Positions 43,086 to 54,830 of a DNA stretch of 64,000 nt are shown piece after piece. The first letter of the stretch is position 1. Each line of letters opens with the position of its first letter. The notes below the pieces were generated by a model that was not told the DNA's origin, ran no database searches, and worked only from the letters and a program-made list of their open reading frames with translations. The position numbers were made by a program, and so were the translations under genes. The stretch is from Amorphophallus konjac. Lineage: Eukaryota; Streptophyta; Magnoliopsida; Alismatales; Araceae. The stretch spans positions 124,001 through 188,000 of the forward strand of contig JAHNEJ010000975.1 in NCBI GenBank assembly GCA_022559845.1, given 5' to 3'.

Positions 43086-44496
43086 TTAGGGTTTGGGCAT
43101 CTCAGGCCTCAATTTCCCCAACTCAATTACATAAGCTTTCAGCAGTTCTTCGTCCTCACTCACAGACTCTGTTGCCCTCAGTGTAATGCTGGCCTTCCAT
43201 GACGCTTTGATTGTCTTCACATTTCTTGCGTCACCCCCTGTGCCCAGCTCCCTTTTCCTGATTAAAGGAAGGTTGGATAGCAATGGGAGTGAATGGCGAG
43301 GGAGGCCCATCTGACTATGACACCGGTGCGTGTTGTAAAGGATGAATTCAGACGCGCCAACAAGCTGGAGCTCCATGTTAAGAGAAGACCTCGTGAGAAG
43401 CTCATATGGGAGTAAGCATGTTGGTGCACGAGTGAACATATACTCTTCAAAGGTACTGAAGTGAGCCCGCCAGTCTTCACGTTTCTTCAGCCAGGGAACA
43501 CGATTTGCTATACTACCACTAAAGCCTAACACATTGACCATATGGTGAAGCGGGCTTTGTTGGAAGAGTCTTGAAGTAGACGACATTCCCTCACGATGGT
43601 TAAATTTGAAATGCAAGTCAGTCCAGCAATTCAAAAGGAGTGCGCAACCAAAAGGAGGCTTACCCATACTGGAAGCCGTGAGTCCGCTATAGAGATAAGC
43701 AAGGATAGCCGGTCCCACTCTCTTTCCTTCCCAAATTCCACAGATGGCACTTAGCTGATCTTCCTCCACTATGTTGTCAGTATAAGGGAATAAGAGAGCA
43801 CCCGCTAAGCAGATGGTGAATCCCTTCATAAGCCCTTCAATGCGATCATCATCACTTGTCAACCTTTCAAGAGCATTTATGACCCAATCTGCAAGTTTTT
43901 GCAGATGGATTCCCTTCTGAGTCTGGACGCCCTTGATGGCTTCGGACGGCATGAAGCTTCTGAGCACCTCCTCGGAAGTCACCCTTCTTAGCATGCGCAT
44001 AACCTTTACCTTGCCATTTCTCTGGAATTTCTTCACGCCAAGAAGAAGTTCTGCTTCTTCGAGAAGAATAGTTGCCTCGAAAGTGGGAAAAAATGAATGT
44101 ATGGGTTTGAGGGTGCCAAAGCTCTACCAGTGCACCTATAGCCGCCCAATCCATGTGAATCTCGTTATAATGTTTGGCATGAGTTACGAGCTTTTGGAGA
44201 TGCCACTTTCTGATGATGGCCCTCATGCTGATCGAGATGTTCGAAGTGAGTCTCGACAGCCATGGCAACCTTGAAAACTTCCTCGGGCCAGGAAAGAGAG
44301 GATACGACTGGAAATAGAAAAAGTGGAGAAGGCGAAAATGAGCGTAAGAAGGTCTTGCAGAAACACAAAAAAAGAAATGGTAACTCACCATTCGAGACTG
44401 GATTCTCCCGCTAAGATGCCCCTCGAAGTCAGTAAGCCGCTTGCACTCGTTGCTGGGCTTGCTTTTCTTCACGGGACGGGAAGACTCCCCTTCCAT
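43086..44496 (-). pseudogene. DUF7745-like PMD relative, antisense gene of the complete Tat unit
   Basis: Exon 1 is 44496-44389 and exon 2 is 44307-43086, the same structure as 9664-11073. The body contains RAIIRKWHLQKLV, ALVELWHPQTHTF, FTICLAGALLFPYTDNIVEE, GPAILAYLYSGLTASSMGK and the tail LRPEMPKP. A one-base insertion in an A run near 44088 (six As where unit 1 has five) shifts the frame inside exon 2, splitting the gene. The Gln codon mutated to a stop in unit 1 is intact here. Function unknown. Confidence 0.7.
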
Positions 44497-44573
44497 CTCG
44501 AACTCTGATCTCCTCCTAAGCTTCAACTTTCTTAACTCACCCTTGAATGCATTTTCTTAAGGCCAAAGGGGCG

Positions 44574-44583
44574 ATACTTATAG
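44574..44583 (-). promoter_or_regulatory. TATA-like box of the DUF7745-like gene, complete unit
   Basis: CTATAAGTAT on the minus strand about 80 bases upstream of the ATG. From 44584 to 45625 I see no gene. Confidence 0.45.
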
Positions 44584-45625
44584 TGAGGAAAGGAATCTAG
44601 GAACAGTGTTGGCAGTTTCGTTTTGTTGTGTGTGATAATTTGCTTGTATAGTTGTGATTTTGTTTTGTTATGTTAATTATCGAGTGGGGTACCACTGTCC
44701 CACCGATGCCCCACCTTGTCCCGCCTTGTCCCCTAATCATTCAATCATTGTGGTCACCCCTTATCATGCATTGTATTGTATGATATTTACGCTACTAGAG
44801 CATGCCAAGGACCTTACGCCTTGGACAAATCCGGGATTTGAGTTCCCCTTCAACAAAAACAGTGATGATCCCGGAGGAGTTCAGGACGTACGGATAGGCC
44901 GTTAAGTTGTGATAGAATGGGGACGATGGTTCCGTTCGATGAGTCGGTACGTGGATAAACGGGCCCCAGCTCAGTATCAGCTCATTGGATCGGTATCCTG
45001 ACCCACTCTCCACAGCTTAGCAATATTATCCTTGGATAGTTTCTATTTTAGTTTGTTTTATTTTTCTTTTAAACCCAGCATGCATTCATGTAGGACTTTG
45101 AGTTCATTATGGAAAATCATTCACTTACTTTGATGGTGTGAGCCACTGTGCTTAATTGCTTGAATATGGGATATTCCATTCCGAGTCGAGTACTGAGTTT
45201 CCCCGAGGTTGCCTTCGGACGTTTCTCTGGATGAAACCATTGTTTGGATGTGTCTCCAATCATCTGTTTATTTCCCTCGGACCCACCTTGGCTGCAGCAC
45301 TTCTACAATGGCTGGTAACCGCTCCCCAATGGTGAAACCTGAGGTTTACGACCCAGGTACTTCCGCGCCGTGAAGTTGGTCCTTTTAGTTTGTTCGTGCC
45401 CCAGCGCACACAATGTCCTTCCCCAGTTTGTTTACCATCCAAACAATCGTTGATTTCGGAGGACCTTCCTCAAGGTTGCTTCGTGAAACTCCGGAAAGAT
45501 TCTCATCTCGTGATGTTAGAAGCGTGTCTCATCACACCTTGGCATCGACTTTTCAATCCACTCCATTTCATTCCAATACACTTCGTTTCATTCCATTACA
45601 CGCCCTTCCCCTACAAAGTGGATGC

Positions 45626-45639
45626 CGAGGCGGGGCAGC
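45626..45639 (+). promoter_or_regulatory. Polypurine tract of the complete Tat unit
   Basis: GAGGCGGGGCAGC stands directly before the 3' LTR start TGTAGACACG at 45640, identical to 12203-12216. Confidence 0.6.
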
Positions 45640-46375
45640 TGTAGACACGCCATTTCTGACGTTACGATGAGTAAAACCCATATTGTACCGTAATGCCCTG
45701 AAGTGGCTTACATTTTCTTTTATTTGAGTGATTTCGTAATTATGGTTAAATTGCATTATTTTGTGAAAGGGAAAAAATTAAAATATGTGTCCATATAAAA
45801 TAAATAAAAAGAGAAAAAAATAAAATTCCAAAAAAAATGTGTGTAGTTGTGTTTACGTAAAAATAATATAATTGATTTTTTTTAATAAATTTATTTTCAT
45901 AAAATATAAATATATATATAAGTGATTAGTATATACCTAATATATTTATTAAAAAGCAAAAAAATATAATAACCATAAATAATATATATATATAAAAAGC
46001 AAAAAAAAAACAAACAAATAAAAACAAACAAATAAAAACATAAAAAAATAATAAAAATAATAAAAATAATATTCCCTACCCCATCTTATTCTCTCCCCAT
46101 CCCTTTCTTATTTCTATTCCTTCCCTCTCTCTCACGTAATCCCCTCCTCCCTGCTCTCTTCTCCCTTACACACACGCGCACACACTCTCCTCACCCCTTC
46201 CGTCTCTTCTTCCCTCTCACTTCTCTCTCATTTCCCTCTCCCTCACGCACATGGACACTCACCCTCCTCCCTCACTCTCATCTGCTAATCACACCTCACT
46301 CTCTCATTCCCTTCAGCTCTCACCGCATGCACCCATCCCACTCCATTCTCTCCCGTTCGGAAGCTCACCCCATCC

Positions 46376-46390
46376 CACACTCCCCCCTTT
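46376..46390. other. Empty site of the Sirevirus-like insertion
   Basis: CACACTCCCCCCTTT corresponds to the two flanks of the insertion at 12984-24117 with one copy of CTCCC removed. This confirms the exact target duplication. Confidence 0.8.
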
Positions 46391-48479
46391 CCATTCCCCC
46401 TCTGTTAGCCGCCCACAAGTCCCCTGCGTTGCCACCTTCCTCACACTCGGCCATCCACTTCTCTGCATGGCCACACCTCCCCGCACACCCACCCTCCCAC
46501 GCTCACCGTTAGCACCCAGCGAGATCATCATCTCCCACTCCCATTGCTTTCCTTCTCTCTCTAGCTCACACCCCTCCCTTCACCACATCCACCGTCGGTC
46601 CCTGCGTCCCTCTCCCGAGGCCCCCGACCGCCCCTCTCCCTCTCTTTCTCTGCCGTTGAACCACCCCCGACCTCCAATCCTCTCTTTTTCTTTCTTTCCA
46701 CCTCATCCCTTCTCTCACCATCGTCCCTCTCCAGCGCATGCACACCTCGCCACCACCACCTTCCCACCCTGCACCGCCACTGCCGCGACTCCTCCACGCC
46801 CGTTCGCTAGCCCGTCATCGCCGTCCGCCTCGGTTATCACCAACACGTCGCCTGCAGCATCTCGCCACTGCCGTCTACTCCCCGGGTGCACGCCGCCGTG
46901 AGCTTCACGCCGTCCGTCCGCCTCCGCCGCGACCATCGCGAGCCCCCGCGCCGGGCACCTCCCCTCCTTGCGCTCCACCCTGCCGCGACCGCTGCCACCT
47001 TCACCGACAACCCGCCACTGCCGAGCACCCACCTCGCCTGCACCGGCCGCCGTCCACTGCGCCTTACGCCTGCCACCCGCGCCCTGCCGCACCGGCCGCA
47101 CCGACCACCTCGCGCCGGCCTCGCGAGACCCCCCTCTCCCTTTTTCTCCTCTCCCTCTCATCTCTCCCGTTTCCCCTCTCTCTCTCCCGTTTCCTCTCTC
47201 TCACTCTCGTTCTCTCTCCCTCCCGTTCTCTCGCTCACCCTCTCTCTCCTCTTCTCTCCCCGCCGCCTCACTCTCTTCCTCTCTCTTCCTCCCATCTTTC
47301 CTCTCGCACCCCCTCTCATCTCTCCCGTCTCCCTTATCTCTCCCGTCACCCTCTGTCTTTCTCCCCCTCTCTCCTCTCGCTCCGTCTCTCTCTCCGGCCC
47401 CTCTCTCTCTTCTCACCGCGCCCCTCTCTCTCTTCTATCTCTCGATCTCTCCCTCCTCTCTCCGTCTCACTCTCTCTCTCTCTCTCTCTCTCTTTTTAAT
47501 TTTTTTTTTCTCTCTTCTCTTTTCTCTCACTCCCTCCCTCTCACCCTCTTCTCTCTTTCACTCTCTCTCGATCCCTCTCTCACTTTCTTTTTTTTTTGTT
47601 TTTTTTACCCCCTCCCTCTCTCTCTTTCTCCCTCTATCTCTCTTCCCTGCCTCTCACGATCTCTCCCTCTTTCCAATTTGTCATTTTATTTCATTTTTTG
47701 TTTCTATTATTTATTTTTCTTTTATCATGTAAATATATTTATAAATAGATATTTTATATATATCCAAATATCTATATACATATATATTACTACATATACA
47801 TATTTATGTATATATTACTATATTTATATTTAGATGGATATTTATATATGTATATAAAGTTATATATATCTATTTATATATATATATGAATTATATATAT
47901 CTTACATATATCTTTATATGTACATATCTCATATATATATCTAAATCCATGCAATAAAAGGAAGATCATTCCAAGTGCTTCCGTGTGTTCGTCACACCGT
48001 TCTTGCAACTGTTGAAGCTCCCCCAAAGCTCGTCGCCGATCCTCCCCCAATAAGTTTTTCCCCCTTTTATTTTTATTTAGTCAATTAATCATGTTGCATG
48101 CATCATTTAACATATGTGCCATGCCTTTCTCTCCGAGAGGGCCTCGCTTGTGAGTGTCTTTGTGTTTGTGCATTTCATCATGTCATTCTCCCACCTTTTT
48201 AGTTCTAAAGGGGTTTTAAAAACACCAACCAGGTACGTGTTTGTTTATATTATTTACAGTTTCATTACCTAAGGATTGGTACTACACCGTCGTCATTCTC
48301 ATTTAGTTATTTTTTCTCTGTTGTTCTTTGTGTAAGGGTAACCAGTTAAAGGCCCTCTTCTTCGGCCTGTCGAAAGAAGAGGAAGAAGGAACCCACGCAA
48401 TTCCCGCGTCAAAGGCAAAAGCGATCAATCCACTCGGGACCCTCGGTCCCTGGCGATCACAACACTCTTAACGCGCGCT

Positions 48480-49009
48480 CCATTTTGATCATCTTTGTTT
48501 TAATAACACCCGCGGAGAGTTGCTCTCCGCAGCGGTTATCTTCTTCTGTCTCTGACCTCACCCGCGCGGATGATTATTCCCCGCGGCGGTTTCTGTGATT
48601 TACGTTCTGTATATCTAATTCCTAACTGGTGCGGTGGGTCACCTCCCGCGACCGTTTCCATTTCAGCATTTTATTTTCTGCACTTTACTTTCTAACTCCT
48701 AACTATTTAATTTCAGCATTCCCCTATCATCGCTTTAAAATCCCGTGGAGATCAACATCTCGCGGCGGTTTATTTGATCCCTTTTCCTTTCCTGTCACAT
48801 ATACTTATATTATAGTAAAGACCCCTCAGAGGCCACAGTCTCGTGGTGTTTTATATATATATATATATTATTTATATTATTTATGTCACATTAAAGACCC
48901 CTCAGAGTCCAAAGCCTCGTGGTGGTTTCTATATATACATATATATATATATTTTATTTATATTATTTATGTTGCATTAAAGACCCCTCAGAGGCCACAG
49001 TCTCGTGGT

Positions 49010-49052
<43 letters not shown>

Positions 49053-49590
49053 TATATTATTTATGTCACATTAAAGACCCCTCAGAGGCCAAACCTCGTG
49101 GTGGTTTCTATATATACATATATATATATATATATATTATTTATATTATTTATGTCGCATTAAAAACCCCGCAGAGGCCACAGTCTCGTGGTGGTTTCTA
49201 TATATATATATACTTATACTTATTATTTATGTCACAGTAAAAACCCCGCAGAGGCCACAGTCTCGTGGTGGTTCATATATTTATATACTTATATTTATTA
49301 TCTATGTTATAGTAAAAACCCCGCAAAGGCCAATGTCTCATGGTGGTGTGTATATATATTTACATTTATTATTTATAATGAATTAAAAACCCCGCAGAGG
49401 CCAATGTCTCGTGGTGGTATATATATATACTTTTATTTATTATTTATATTGCTTTAAAAAATCCCGTAAGGCCAATGTCTCGCGGTGGTTTCTAGATGTA
49501 CATATATTAATTACTGCTCATATTGCAATATTGTTGTTAAAACCCCGCAAAGACCAATGTCCTGCGGTGGTGTGCTTTTATTCATATTGT
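48480..49590. repeat. Hairpin-unit array with (TA)n spacers, second LTR
   Basis: Counterpart of 26220-27350. The first unit here has a perfect eight-pair stem GCGGAGAG/CTCTCCGC around TTG (near 48512). Ten TA-spaced units follow. Confidence 0.7.
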
Positions 49591-49982
49591 TCTTGTAACT
49601 GTTCGAGGAGTGATATATCGTTACAATTTCTGAGTCTACGTGTCTTCCCGTCTGTCAAATTCTATTACGTAGAGTCCCAGGACTCGAATTCGGTATCTGA
49701 AAAGCTGCTCTCGGAACGGTGGGTTACGCCTATCGGGAAGGGGTTCAGTTTGCGCGAGAGGGTCTTCGGACCCCTATCTCCGCCATGTACCGGAGTTCGG
49801 TCAGTGTAAATTCTCTCTGTCTCAACTAGAGTGTCATCTGTAGGTCGTACTTGTCCACCGTTCTTTCATATCCCCTACAGCGCGCGTTTCTATTGTTTTG
49901 TCCTCATTTCTTTCACCCTTTATTACTCGGAGAGGGAGAAACCCCATCTCTCTCTCTCAATCCACCACGTGACGTGTTCACA

Positions 49983-52900
49983 AGAGGAAGACTCACTCAA
50001 ACAGGTAAGGAAACTACTGACACATCTCGTCCTCACGTTCCCAAGAAGCCTCACCACCAGAGTGCCGCTGCCACACCACCTTTACCAAGGGGATGACCTT
50101 GTTCCGCAGGCGCTGCTCTCGCCTATCCTCCACGCGGATCAGAAACTCTGGGAGAGAGAGGTCTGGAGTCACCTCAGGCCAAACAGAAATCTCGAGCACA
50201 TGAGAGTCATCGGGCATATATTTCCGTAACATCGAGATGTGAAACACGTCATGCACCGACGCCAACTCAAGGGGTAACTGCAACCGGTAAGCAACCTCAC
50301 CGATGCGCTCCAAGATCACAAAAGGACCAATGTAGCGGGGACTCAGCTTCCCACGCCGTCCAAAACGCATCACCCCCTTCATCGGAGAAACTCTCAAGAA
50401 CACACGATCGCCCATGGCGAACTCGAGGGGCTGCCTCCTACGGTCAGCATAGCTCTTCTGCCGACTCTGGGCCGCCAACATGTTCTGGCGAACCAGGTGC
50501 ACAACATCCATACATTGCTACACCAACTCTGGTCCCGTCAAAACACGCTCACCAACCTCAAACCAATCAAGTGGAGTCCGGCAAGGACGCCCATACAGAG
50601 CCTCATAGGGAGCCATACCAATGCTCGAATGATAGCTGTTGTTATAGGCAAACTCCACCAATGGTAGGTGATGAATCCAACTCCCCTGCCACTCCAGGCA
50701 GCAGGATCTCAGCATGTCCTCCAAAGTCTGAATGGTCCTCTCAGACTGACCATCAGACTGAGGATGATACGCCGAGCTAAATGCCAACTCCGTGCCAAGA
50801 GCTCGCTGGAAACTCCTCTAGAATCCAAAAGTGAAGCGCGGATCCCGATCTGACACGATCGAAACGGGAATCCCATGCAACGGCACGATCCGCTCCACAT
50901 ACAAACGAGCCAACTTGGACACGCTCCAGCTGACTTTGACCGGTAACAACCGAGTCACCTTCGTCAGCCTATCCACCAGCAACCAAATACTGTCCTGCCC
51001 ACCCGGGGTCCTCGGCAACCCCACCACAAAATCCGTGGTCACATGGTCCCACTTCCACGCAGGAACATCCAAGGGCTGGAGAGTACCTCCTGGTCGTTGA
51101 TGCTCCGCCTTCACCTACTGACAAATCAGGCACCTGGCCACAAATTCCGCGACATCTCTCTTCATGCCAGGCCACCAGAACTGTCTCTGCAAGTTCCGAT
51201 ACATCTTTGTCGCACCCGGGTGTACAGTGTACCTACTCCCATGAGCCTCGCGCAACACCGCACCACGAATCTGCTCCTCCATTGGGACGTACAGCCTGCC
51301 GCAAAACCTCGCAGCACCGTCCTCGCCGAGTTCCACATCAGCCATCGCCAGAATCCGGGGCAACTCAGGGTCCGTATGCTGAGCCTCTGACACCTGACGA
51401 TGGATAGCAGGAGTGACAGGCAGACTCGCAAGCACTGCCAACCCTGGCTCCTGGGGAATCTTGAGCCTGAAAGATACTTCGGGCACTTGTTCCCAGAGCC
51501 TCCACTTCATCAACATCAAGGCACTGACCGTGACCTTCCGACTCAGGGCTTCGGCGACAACATTCATCCTGCCCGGCTGATAAGATAGGGTGAAGTCATA
51601 ATCCTTCATGAATTCCATCCAACGCCTTTGCCTGAGGTTCAGGTCCCTCTACGAGAACACGAACCTCAAACTCTGATGGTCAGTGAATACCTCGAACTTC
51701 TCGCCGTACAGATAATGCCTCCAGATCTTCAGCGCGAAGATCACCGCCGCCAACTCAAGGTCATGGGTAGGGTAGTTCTCCTCATGGGGCATTAGCTGTC
51801 GAGATACATAAGCCACCACTCTACCATGCTACATCAACACAGCTCCCAATCCAACGCCGGAAGCATCTGTACACACCACGAAACCTCCCGATCCTGAAGG
51901 TAAAACCAACACCGGAGCCGAGGTGAGTAATCTCTTCAGTTCCCTGAAGCTCTTCTCACACTCCTCAGACCAGACGAAAGGCACATCCTTCCGTGTGAGT
52001 CTAGTCATCGGGGCCGCAATGCGAGAAAAATCCTGGATAAATCGGCGATAATAGCCCGCAAGCCCCAAGAAACTCCGAATCTCCGTCACCGACCTCGGCC
52101 TCGGCCACTGCATTACTGCCTCGACCTTGGCGGGGTCCACGGAAATACCATCACCAGAAATCACGTGCCCCAGAAAGTGCACCTCGCCGAGCCAGAACTC
52201 GCACTTGCTGAGCTTCACATATAACTGGTGATCTCGCAACGTCTGCAGCACCACACCCAAATGGTACGCGTGCTCCTCGGCAGACTGCGAATAAACAAGG
52301 ATGTCGTCCACGAAAATGACCACGAACTGGTCCAAATACGGATGAAACACCCTCTGCATCAAGTCCATGAAGGCTGCTGGGACATTGGTGAGCCCGAACG
52401 GCATCACCAAAAACTCATAATGCCCGTACCTCGTACTGAATGCAGTCTTCTCCACATCGGACTCACGAATTCTCAGTTGATAGTAACCGGACCGCAAATC
52501 AATCCGCGAGAACACTCGTGCAGACTGGAGCTGGTTGAACAAATCATCAATCTGTGGCAACGGATACTTGTTCTTAATGGTCACTTCATTCAGCTGCCGA
52601 TAGTCAATGCACAGCCGCAGACTACCGTCCTTCTTCTTCACAAACAATACGGGTGCACCCCAAGGGGAAAAGCTAGGACGAACATACCCCTTGTCCAGCA
52701 GCTCCTGCAACTGCGCCCTCAACTCTCTCAACTCAGCGGGGGCCATACGGTAGGGAGCCTTCGCCAAGGGTCCCGTACCAGGCACAACCTCGATCACAAA
52801 ATCGATCTCCCGCTGGGGAGGCAATCCAGGCAACTCCTCGAGAAAAACATCGAGAAATTTGCACACCACTGAAATATCCTCGACATTCGGCTCCATCCGG

Positions 52901-53505
52901 TCAGACACAACCACAGACGCGAGAAAACCCTGACAACCAGAATCAAGCAACCGACGGGCTCGAATAGCAGAGATGAGGAATCGAGAAGAGGTGGAACGAA
53001 TACCTTGGAAATAGAAGGTCCGCTTGCTCGGATGCTGGAAGTAGACCCTCTTCATTCCACAATCCACCACCGCTCCATGAGTCTCGAGCCAGTCCATGCC
53101 TAGAATCACATCGTAATCCCGAAGCTGCAACGCATACAACCTGCCTGGCATACTCCGCCCATCGATCCAAACCGGAATCTGATCGAAGCAATACGGAGTG
53201 ATCATGAAATCACCCGAAGGCAACTCCACTGCCAAATCACAGGACAACTGGGTCACCGGCTCCTCGATGCTCAACGCGAAATCCTTCAAAATAAACGAAT
53301 GAGACGCGCCAGAATCAAACAAAACCCGAGCCGCACAACCCAAAATCTGAACGGTATCTTCCACGAGCTGCGACGCCACTGCCTCTACCCTGGTCATGTG
53401 CGTGATCTGGCCTCGAGCTCTCTGCCTGCCTCCCACACTAGCTGACCTGGGTAGCGGCGGATACTGTCCCTGCTGCTGCTGCCTCTGCTGCTGGGGAACC
53501 TGCTG
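49983..53505 (-). pseudogene. Chromovirus pol: protease, RT, RNase H, integrase, chromodomain-like tail
   Basis: In order on the minus strand: protease ([10 protein letters not shown] near 53320); RT with [31 protein letters not shown] and an intact FVDDILVYS (near 52300); RNase H (51900-51520); H2C2 region (near 51200); integrase core (51114-50520) with VSDRDPRF and SDGQSERTIQ; and a C-terminal domain with a chromodomain-like segment (RREQRLRNKVIPLVKVVW, WEREDEM) near 50190-50020. TAG stops occur at 51831-51829, 51651-51649, 51117-51115, 50820-50818, 50520-50518 and 50016-50014, without frameshifts. The end past 49983 was separated by the Tat insertion. Confidence 0.85.
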
Positions 53506-54667
53506 CTACGGCGGCCTCTGAGGACAGTCACGTGCCATGTGCCCTGGCTGGTCACACCGAAAATAGATAATCGGCGCCGTGCACTGCCTGCCTGGGTGGA
53601 ACCCACTACATCGTGGACACGATCCTCGCGACCCACCCACTGATCCCTGACGCTGCAAGGGGATCAGCTGCTGTACACTGCCCGATGAAGCTTGCCCCTG
53701 ATCCTTGGACTTCTTCTTTCCGAACCCTTTCTTGAAAAACTTCTTGACCTTCGTGTCAAAGGACGCAGATCCTGTTACCGACGCTGCCTGTGCCGGCACT
53801 CCTGAACCACTCATCGCATGCTGGAAAGAACCCTACTGCTGGGTAGCCGACTGCTGGCTGCGGCCAGACAAAGACTGCCCCTGGCCGATCGGTCCTCGGG
53901 TCCTCTGCATATCCATCTCCAAGGAAGCCGTAACACGAGATGCTGACTCTAGATCAGTGGCCCCGTTCGCGATCAGATGGTGCCTCAGCTCCTGCCTCAA
54001 ACCCTAACAAACTGCGCGGTCTTCACCCTCTCATGCTCCATGATGTGAGGTGCATACCGCCCCAGCTCGACAAACCGGCCCCTGTACTGCAACACGGACA
54101 TGTCACCCTGCACCAGCTCCAGGAACTCCCGCATCCGCTGCGTAGCAACATAATCTGGACAGTACGTACGCTCGAAAGTACTGACGAAGTCGTCCCACTC
54201 GACCTGCTCAAGTGGACGAAGCTGAAAGGACGTCTTCCACTCGGAAGACCACCACTTCCGAGCCGTACCCTGTAACTGGTTGTAGGCCAACACCACTCTG
54301 TCCTCGGCAGCACTCTTCGCAGAACTGAACACCCGCTCCATCTCATCAAGCCAATCACGAGCCGCATCAGGGTCTGCCTGGCCGCTGAAGTAAGGTGGAT
54401 GGAACTGCAAGAAAGTCCCTCACTGCTCGGCCTGGCCCACCCCTAGCTGACGAGCCCTCACCAGCCTCTCCACCGAACTGCTGAGACATAAGCTGGTACA
54501 TGCCACGGAAGAAATCCTCGGCCCCCGGACTCCTCACAGTAGCCGCGGCCTCGGTAGCTCCTAGTGGCGCTCTGCTATGCTCCTCTGGTCCCCCTGGACC
54601 CCCTGCTGGATCTCCTGACCTCTAGTCGACTGCCCCTGCTGAGAGCGAGAGCTCCTCCTCGACGCCA
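53506..54667 (-). pseudogene. Chromovirus gag, decayed
   Basis: The start is at 54667 (MASRRSSRSQQGQST). Frame breaks occur before 54410. The Retrotrans_gag core runs 54410-53997 (QFHPPYFSGQADPDAARDWL, then YNQLQGTARKWWSSEW). A one-base loss near 54000 shifts the frame, an in-frame TAG follows near 53835, and the CCHC region lies at 53814-53506. That region has a CPRCSGFHPGRQC finger and a second knuckle whose first Cys is Tyr (YFRCDQPGHMARDC). The terminal stop at 53508-53506 is TAG within a Gln-rich run leading into pol. Confidence 0.75.
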
Positions 54668-54816
54668 TGCTCGCTCCTGAAGCAAAAGACAGAAAACATG
54701 AAAACGGCATGGTCAAGAAAAACACATGATGCCTGATGCCAGTGTCAACTGTACATCATTGCTGTGGACAAGTGGACCACTACAATTACCTATGATTCTC
54801 ATGTAATTCCACAATC

Positions 54817-54830
54817 GCGCTCTGATACCA
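54817..54830 (-). promoter_or_regulatory. Primer-binding site of the chromovirus, tRNA-iMet type
   Basis: TGGTATCAGAGCGC on the minus strand, two bases from the 5' LTR edge at 54833. Confidence 0.85.

Larger units (their letters stand above)
6253..49982 (+). mobile_element. Tat/Ogre-like Ty3/gypsy giant element, partial tandem (internal-LTR-internal-LTR)
   Basis: 6253-12216 repeats 39673-45639 closely, and the LTR at 12217-27762 (interrupted) repeats 45640-49982. A complete unit therefore runs 12217-49982, about 26.6 kb without the later insertion, and shares its 5' LTR with the 3' piece of a second unit on the left. Dual RNase H, a CX2HX4HX4C gag knuckle and antisense extra genes between pol and the 3' LTR are recognised traits of the Tat lineage. 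The right edge at 49982 abuts chromovirus 3' internal sequence, so the Tat element inserted into that element. The left target-site duplication is lost. Confidence 0.75.
45640..49982 (+). repeat. 3' LTR of the Tat element
   Basis: It is 4343 bases, TGTAGACACG...GTTCACA. Homology to the middle LTR stops exactly at the terminal ACA; the PBS follows in the middle copy, and chromovirus sequence (AGAGG...) follows here. It contains the polypyrimidine tract (47120-47680) and the hairpin array (48480-49590). Confidence 0.85.

Noticed and set aside
52228..52872. A 214-residue plus-strand frame opposite the chromovirus RT
   Set aside because: It is the antisense shadow of a conserved RT reading frame.
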